Assembly: GCF_900108365.1 (NCBI RefSeq)
Contig: NZ_FNWQ01000008.1
Span: 60,740 to 124,739, forward strand
Length of the DNA: 64,000 nucleotides
DNA from: Chryseobacterium culicis
GTDB lineage: Bacteria; Bacteroidota; Bacteroidia; Flavobacteriales; Weeksellaceae
Direction: 5' to 3'
Shown: piece after piece, positions 61,901 to 64,000 of the stretch
Layout: the number at the start of each line of letters is the position of its first letter
How positions within the stretch are numbered: position 1 is the stretch's first letter
The notes under the pieces: model-generated
Seen by the model: only the letters and a program-made list of their open reading frames with translations
Database searches by the model: none
What the model was told of the DNA's origin: nothing
Program-made: the position numbers and the translations under genes

Positions 61901-62537
61901 TACTAATTTGAATATGTTTTTATTCAGGTCTCCTAACGATGGATCTGATTATAATGCAACAACATATGATACAAAAACAGTGATTTTAGATGATAAAACA
62001 CAGCAGTTGACGGGATATAAGAGTGTATCTACGTATGGAAAGTATTCTGTTGTTATGAAGCCTGGCTTTAGTGTTTCAGCTACAAGTGGGATAGAATTTC
62101 ATGCAATAGCACAACAACCTTTACCAAGTGATATACCTGCATGTTCACTTACCTTTGATGATATGCTTAATCCAAAAATAACACAAACACCAAATGAGAC
62201 ATTATATCTTAAGCAGGCTGGTGATAAATTTGGAGTTAAGCCATATTATGGCGAAATTGTACTTAATGATAGTAACTCAAACCAACAGTTTGTTATTGAT
62301 AAGGGAGTGAAGCTATATCCTAATCCTACCAAAGACATACTGAATATTGATCTTAATGGTAAAAGCTTTAAAACTTTAGAAATATATTCAATAGATGCTA
62401 AGAAGATAATAACCAGAGATATATCATCTGTGAAATCTGTTGAGGTGAATTTATCTCAATATCCTGCAGGAATTTACATGGTCACACTAATAGATTCAAA
62501 TGGAAAGAACTATCTTAATAAGATTATCAAAAAATAA
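58902..62537 (+). CDS. T9SS-secreted trypsin-fold serine protease, lysyl-endopeptidase-like
   Basis: This 1211-residue protein has a signal peptide (IIIFLFCLSFVKSQ), a propeptide of about 220 residues, and an S1-fold catalytic domain. GNCHKNVACVFN resembles the start of lysyl endopeptidase. The triad is His284 (LTAAHCLG), Asp343 (SLDYALIKL) and Ser440 (EKGSSGSPLF). About 600 residues of unidentified beta-rich sequence follow, and the last 80 residues are a sorting domain (KLYPNPTKDILNI, LEIYSIDAKKIIT, LSQYPAGIYMVTL). It should be exported by the T9SS and digest proteins outside the cell. Codon use is AT-rich. Confidence 0.9.
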   Translation: MMKYLIIIFLFCLSFVKSQVGDNGYPFLYDKLSSERRITHREEYKNSLGNLIPLLELKENIKTFETKDFNNQEIMDEVSLLKDEAYVNQNIYGKAFYKEVNITDDNNRIEYDGRYYYLYKITSSDAKALQIYFKKYFLTKDSKLFLYAENGFILGEFNDKNNPNAQNKGLEFGTQPIPGNTFYIELSYPVDGSEKPVLITEKIIHSFTDFYGGEYGTAGNCHKNVACVFNVAENKSRNIKSVGLMLYPIYQWGTNTHKYSATCSGNLMNNTAQNGEPYFLTAAHCLGYEAANNNINWSTELITLFNYEALSCNSNGADAPASLSNTSVFGCTLLTQSPATSLDYALIKLNITPSLLAQYKVCYAGWDNNPNAYSINPTNSYGVHHPKGDVKKISMVQDVYPVTGNNPILFGGYSVPFSLNTQGTFLQNSWRNGIVEKGSSGSPLFNSFDRLIGSLSTGPDPAVFNCDNPNLYSATGPTYYTYYSRFSNNYYSMSPWLNPNGTNVQSIGPYCPTGYNIQIGAPIDGNTPGGNPQPTNWEDEPIDINGVRVHPANTWGKKIYLKEFNGSGNYQQQVDVNFNYYRSVMAPNKSTFAMSENIYDIYEFNINNFLPNLQLWGIYKVIDCNKIKYVKPAKIQIKNPGSNGQVFSFVVDVVGVSDNRVHILIEEWRKNTSGAIYKTFEIQSYKIVNNELVYENYKTLFYNQQNLTILKYYDFDNGRLMLSIKENSNLVNKIYSCFYNEQNGSWLMEATSIANGTSGVFTKIIGNKVFIQPSGQNKIDIYNFVSNSPAFNLRASLSNQFLSAPATNYFYDPLFISERSNDLYNIVYRNNNGSGSYELMQLDLSNNSSSSSHITMPVDFKTIYLGNGSNFIMKNNEIIKLSKLLWQSNPGSEYPNYSYVNFKKDNNGNWMKDKMTSLKWSDVGGFNDQYIISDDYKEGGDIKQRMFSIREVDYLAHPYTTYNDQVFYSSAYHRPKKLDNYYFSSGAVTNGREEFKNLAGTNLNMFLFRSPNDGSDYNATTYDTKTVILDDKTQQLTGYKSVSTYGKYSVVMKPGFSVSATSGIEFHAIAQQPLPSDIPACSLTFDDMLNPKITQTPNETLYLKQAGDKFGVKPYYGEIVLNDSNSNQQFVIDKGVKLYPNPTKDILNIDLNGKSFKTLEIYSIDAKKIITRDISSVKSVEVNLSQYPAGIYMVTLIDSNGKNYLNKIIKK

Positions 62538-62582
62538 TTTTTTATTTTCATTCAAAATTTCTTTAAGTTACTTATTTATGCT

Positions 62583-62612
62583 TTGAACCTTTTAGAATTT
62601 TGAATACATTTG
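62583..62612 (+). promoter_or_regulatory. promoter of gcvH
   Basis: TTG at 62583-62585, a 19-base spacer and TACATTTG at 62605-62612 match the Bacteroidetes consensus at every position. The gcvH start is 21 bases downstream of the -7 element. Confidence 0.82.
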
Positions 62613-62632
62613 TACAAAATAAAAATTTAAAA

Positions 62633-63010
62633 ATGAACACACCATCAGAATTAAAGTACACGAAAGATCACGAATGGATCAAGATCGAAGGTAATGTAGC
62701 TACAATCGGTATTACAGACTTCGCTCAGGGAGAACTTGGAGACATCGTTTATGTAGACGTTGATACGGTAGATGATGAGCTTAATGGAGGAGACGTTTTC
62801 GGAAGTGTAGAAGCAGTAAAGACGGTTTCAGATCTATTCTTACCTATCGCAGGAAAAGTGATTGAATTCAATGCAGACTTAGAAGGTCAGCCTGAATTGC
62901 TGAATACAGATCCTTATGGCGATGGATGGATTATCAAATTGGAAATTGCTGATGGGGCAGATCAGTCTGAGTTACTTTCTGCAGATGATTACAAAGCAAT
63001 CATTGGATAA
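62633..63010 (+). CDS. gcvH: glycine cleavage system H protein
   Basis: This 125-residue lipoyl carrier shuttles the aminomethyl group between the P, T and L proteins. The body matches GcvH: LKYTKDHEWIKIEGNVATIG, ITDFAQGELGDIVYVDV and the lipoylation site Lys63 in GSVEAVKTVSDL, then NTDPYGDGWIIKLE. ATG 62633 is chosen because it gives the standard N-terminus and follows a perfect promoter; ATG 62600 lies upstream of the -7 element. The VanZ-like gene overlaps its end. Confidence 0.97.
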   Translation: MNTPSELKYTKDHEWIKIEGNVATIGITDFAQGELGDIVYVDVDTVDDELNGGDVFGSVEAVKTVSDLFLPIAGKVIEFNADLEGQPELLNTDPYGDGWIIKLEIADGADQSELLSADDYKAIIG

Positions 63011-63362
63011 GATTTCAAAAATATTTAGTAAGATATTGCCCATTTATTGGGCATTTCTTACTTATATGCTTCTCAAGCCAGGGGAAGAAAACCAGGAGTA
63101 CTGGTTCATGTTCACCGGTATCGACAAGGTTTTGCATCTAAGTATATTTGCCGCTTTGGGTTTCTGCTTCATTGCTGCATTTCCCAGGATAAAATTCTCA
63201 TATTATTTTCAGATCATCCTTATCTATGCGTTTCTTACAGAAATTCTGCAGGAAGAAATGGGATTAGGAAGATCTATGGAAACCCTGGACATCGTGGCGG
63301 ATACTGTAGGATGTCTGCTAGGATACTATGCCTATAAGATGTTAGTCAAGCGTTTCTTTTAG
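62985..63362 (+). CDS. VanZ-like membrane protein
   Basis: This protein of about 125 residues has four hydrophobic segments and the family pattern FTGIDKVLHLSIFAALGFCF, then FLTEILQEEMGLGRSMETLD and VADTVGCLLGYYAYKML. These conserved His, Glu and Asp positions are typical of VanZ. Candidates for the start are ATG 62985, which overlaps gcvH by 26 bases, and TTG 63003. It is probably cotranscribed with gcvH, an order I remember from other flavobacteria. Confidence 0.88.
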   Translation: MITKQSLDKISKIFSKILPIYWAFLTYMLLKPGEENQEYWFMFTGIDKVLHLSIFAALGFCFIAAFPRIKFSYYFQIILIYAFLTEILQEEMGLGRSMETLDIVADTVGCLLGYYAYKMLVKRFF

Positions 63363-64000
63363 CTTTATTACATCCAAAACATCTCACGATTTCATATTTC
63401 TCCTCTGCCTTCTTACTTTCTCTTCATCCCTCCAACTTTCAACCTTTCAAGCTTACCCGCACTCTCTCACGCCCTAAGATTAACAGGAGCTGTATCCTGC
63501 TATCCATTCTTACTCCTCGCGCCATCGCCCTCCATCCTCAAGTCCAGCAGCCTTCTTCCGCAAGCTGTGGGGTAACCATTCCTATCAGGGCTAGGGAAGG
63601 GTATGTCAATTATAAATGATAAGTTTCGGGGCTCGGATTATAAAGTTGCGAGTTCCTGATTGCTGGATTTCAATAATCAGTCTGGAGTTTTTAAATCTAA
63701 TTCTTATACAAACCATAGTAAAGATATACTGCTATTCCCATGATCTCATTCCGTAGGAATCCAGACTTATTCACCGGAACTTTAAGGGTGTAAAACGAGG
63801 GTAGAATGTCTAAGTTTTTTCGCAGTTAGTATTGGCAGTGTCATACTGAGCAGCGTCGAAGCATCCTAATTAAGATCAACTCTTCCTTATATATTTTGTA
63901 TCCGCTGTCCACATTACAAATCCGTGCGATCTGCGGTAATAACCTTAAGTATATAATGTCATGTATCTATTGTACATATTCAATAGAAACTCTTTAACCC
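63363..64000. repeat. non-coding region with several dispersed-repeat-like blocks
   Basis: No gene is seen in 638 bases on either strand. The base mix differs from the rest of the window: 63365-63475 is a C/T-rich tract, and 63484-63600 holds AGGAGCTGTATCCTGCTATC ... CTATCAGGGCTAGGGAAGG. The word TCATACTGAGCAGCGTCGAA is at 63841-63860, and ATCCGTGCGATCTGCGGTAA at 63919-63938. From memory, close variants of these last three recur between genes in many flavobacterial genomes. The region may be a cluster of such repeats downstream of the VanZ-like gene. Confidence 0.5.

Noticed and set aside
63363..64000. CRISPR array in the repeat-rich end region
   Set aside because: The blocks differ from one another and there is no regular repeat-spacer spacing; no cas gene is in the window.

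Overview
The window comes from an AT-rich member of the Flavobacteriia, most likely Chryseobacterium or a close relative in the Weeksellaceae. The evidence is the type IX secretion gene sprA and several T9SS cargo proteins with C-terminal sorting domains, a SusC/SusD pair, Bacteroidetes-type promoters (TTG, 19 bases, TAnnTTTG), double-glycine 'KKLSR' bacteriocin-like leaders and the order maeB, ruvA, sprA, gcvH. All assignments are made by reading the sequence; no search was run.

Layout. Positions 1-9887 hold the distal part of a phenylacetate (paa) catabolic cluster: a truncated alpha/beta hydrolase, paaD, paaG, a four-helix-bundle (S23/IVP) gene, paaH, a small unknown gene, paaI, the thiolase paaJ, paaY, an esterase, a small membrane protein and paaZ. 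The oxygenase subunits PaaABC, PaaE and the ligase PaaK must lie outside the window. Four gaps in this cluster carry related AATTTGAAAA-type inverted repeats, one of which encloses the four-helix gene. Positions 10021-13421 hold a SMUG2-like glycosylase and a membrane-anchored SF2 helicase with a -1 frameshift. Positions 13503-14909 (minus) hold a T9SS cargo protein and a tail-collar protein. A lone enoyl-CoA hydratase and a SusC/SusD operon follow.

Positions 20919-25581 are an envelope-protein region with a winged-helix regulator and a shared palindromic operator, a Coq4-like gene and DUF4153/DUF1361-type membrane proteins. Two lipoproteins, a subtilisin-like T9SS protease, dtd and a Rieske-like lipoprotein come next, then greA, a HIT protein and clpX, a T9SS surface protein, a TlpA-like protein and tRNA-Met(CAU).

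Positions 36056-41655 (minus) form a bacteriocin-type export operon: VKOR-thioredoxin fusion, C39-peptidase ABC exporter, a six-cysteine double-glycine peptide and an HlyD-type adaptor. A probable small RNA lies at 42222-42308. Positions 42307-46036 (minus) hold GtrA, PlsC, a sugar transporter and a DUF3810 protein. Positions 46393-57788 hold a DUF465-like protein, a BadF-type kinase, malic enzyme, ruvA and sprA. A two-gene cassette (a coiled-coil surface protein and a lysyl-endopeptidase-like T9SS protease) separates sprA from gcvH and a VanZ-like gene. The last 640 bases are non-coding and look like stacked dispersed repeats.

Most interesting points: an IVS-like S23 element framed by perfect 23-bp inverted repeats inside the paa operon, with three ORF-less relatives in neighbouring gaps; a tandem slippery run at the helicase frameshift; a paired operator for the winged-helix regulator; an intrinsic terminator in the greA leader; a disulfide-rich peptide system with its own oxidase; and a DinB-like extension on PaaZ.
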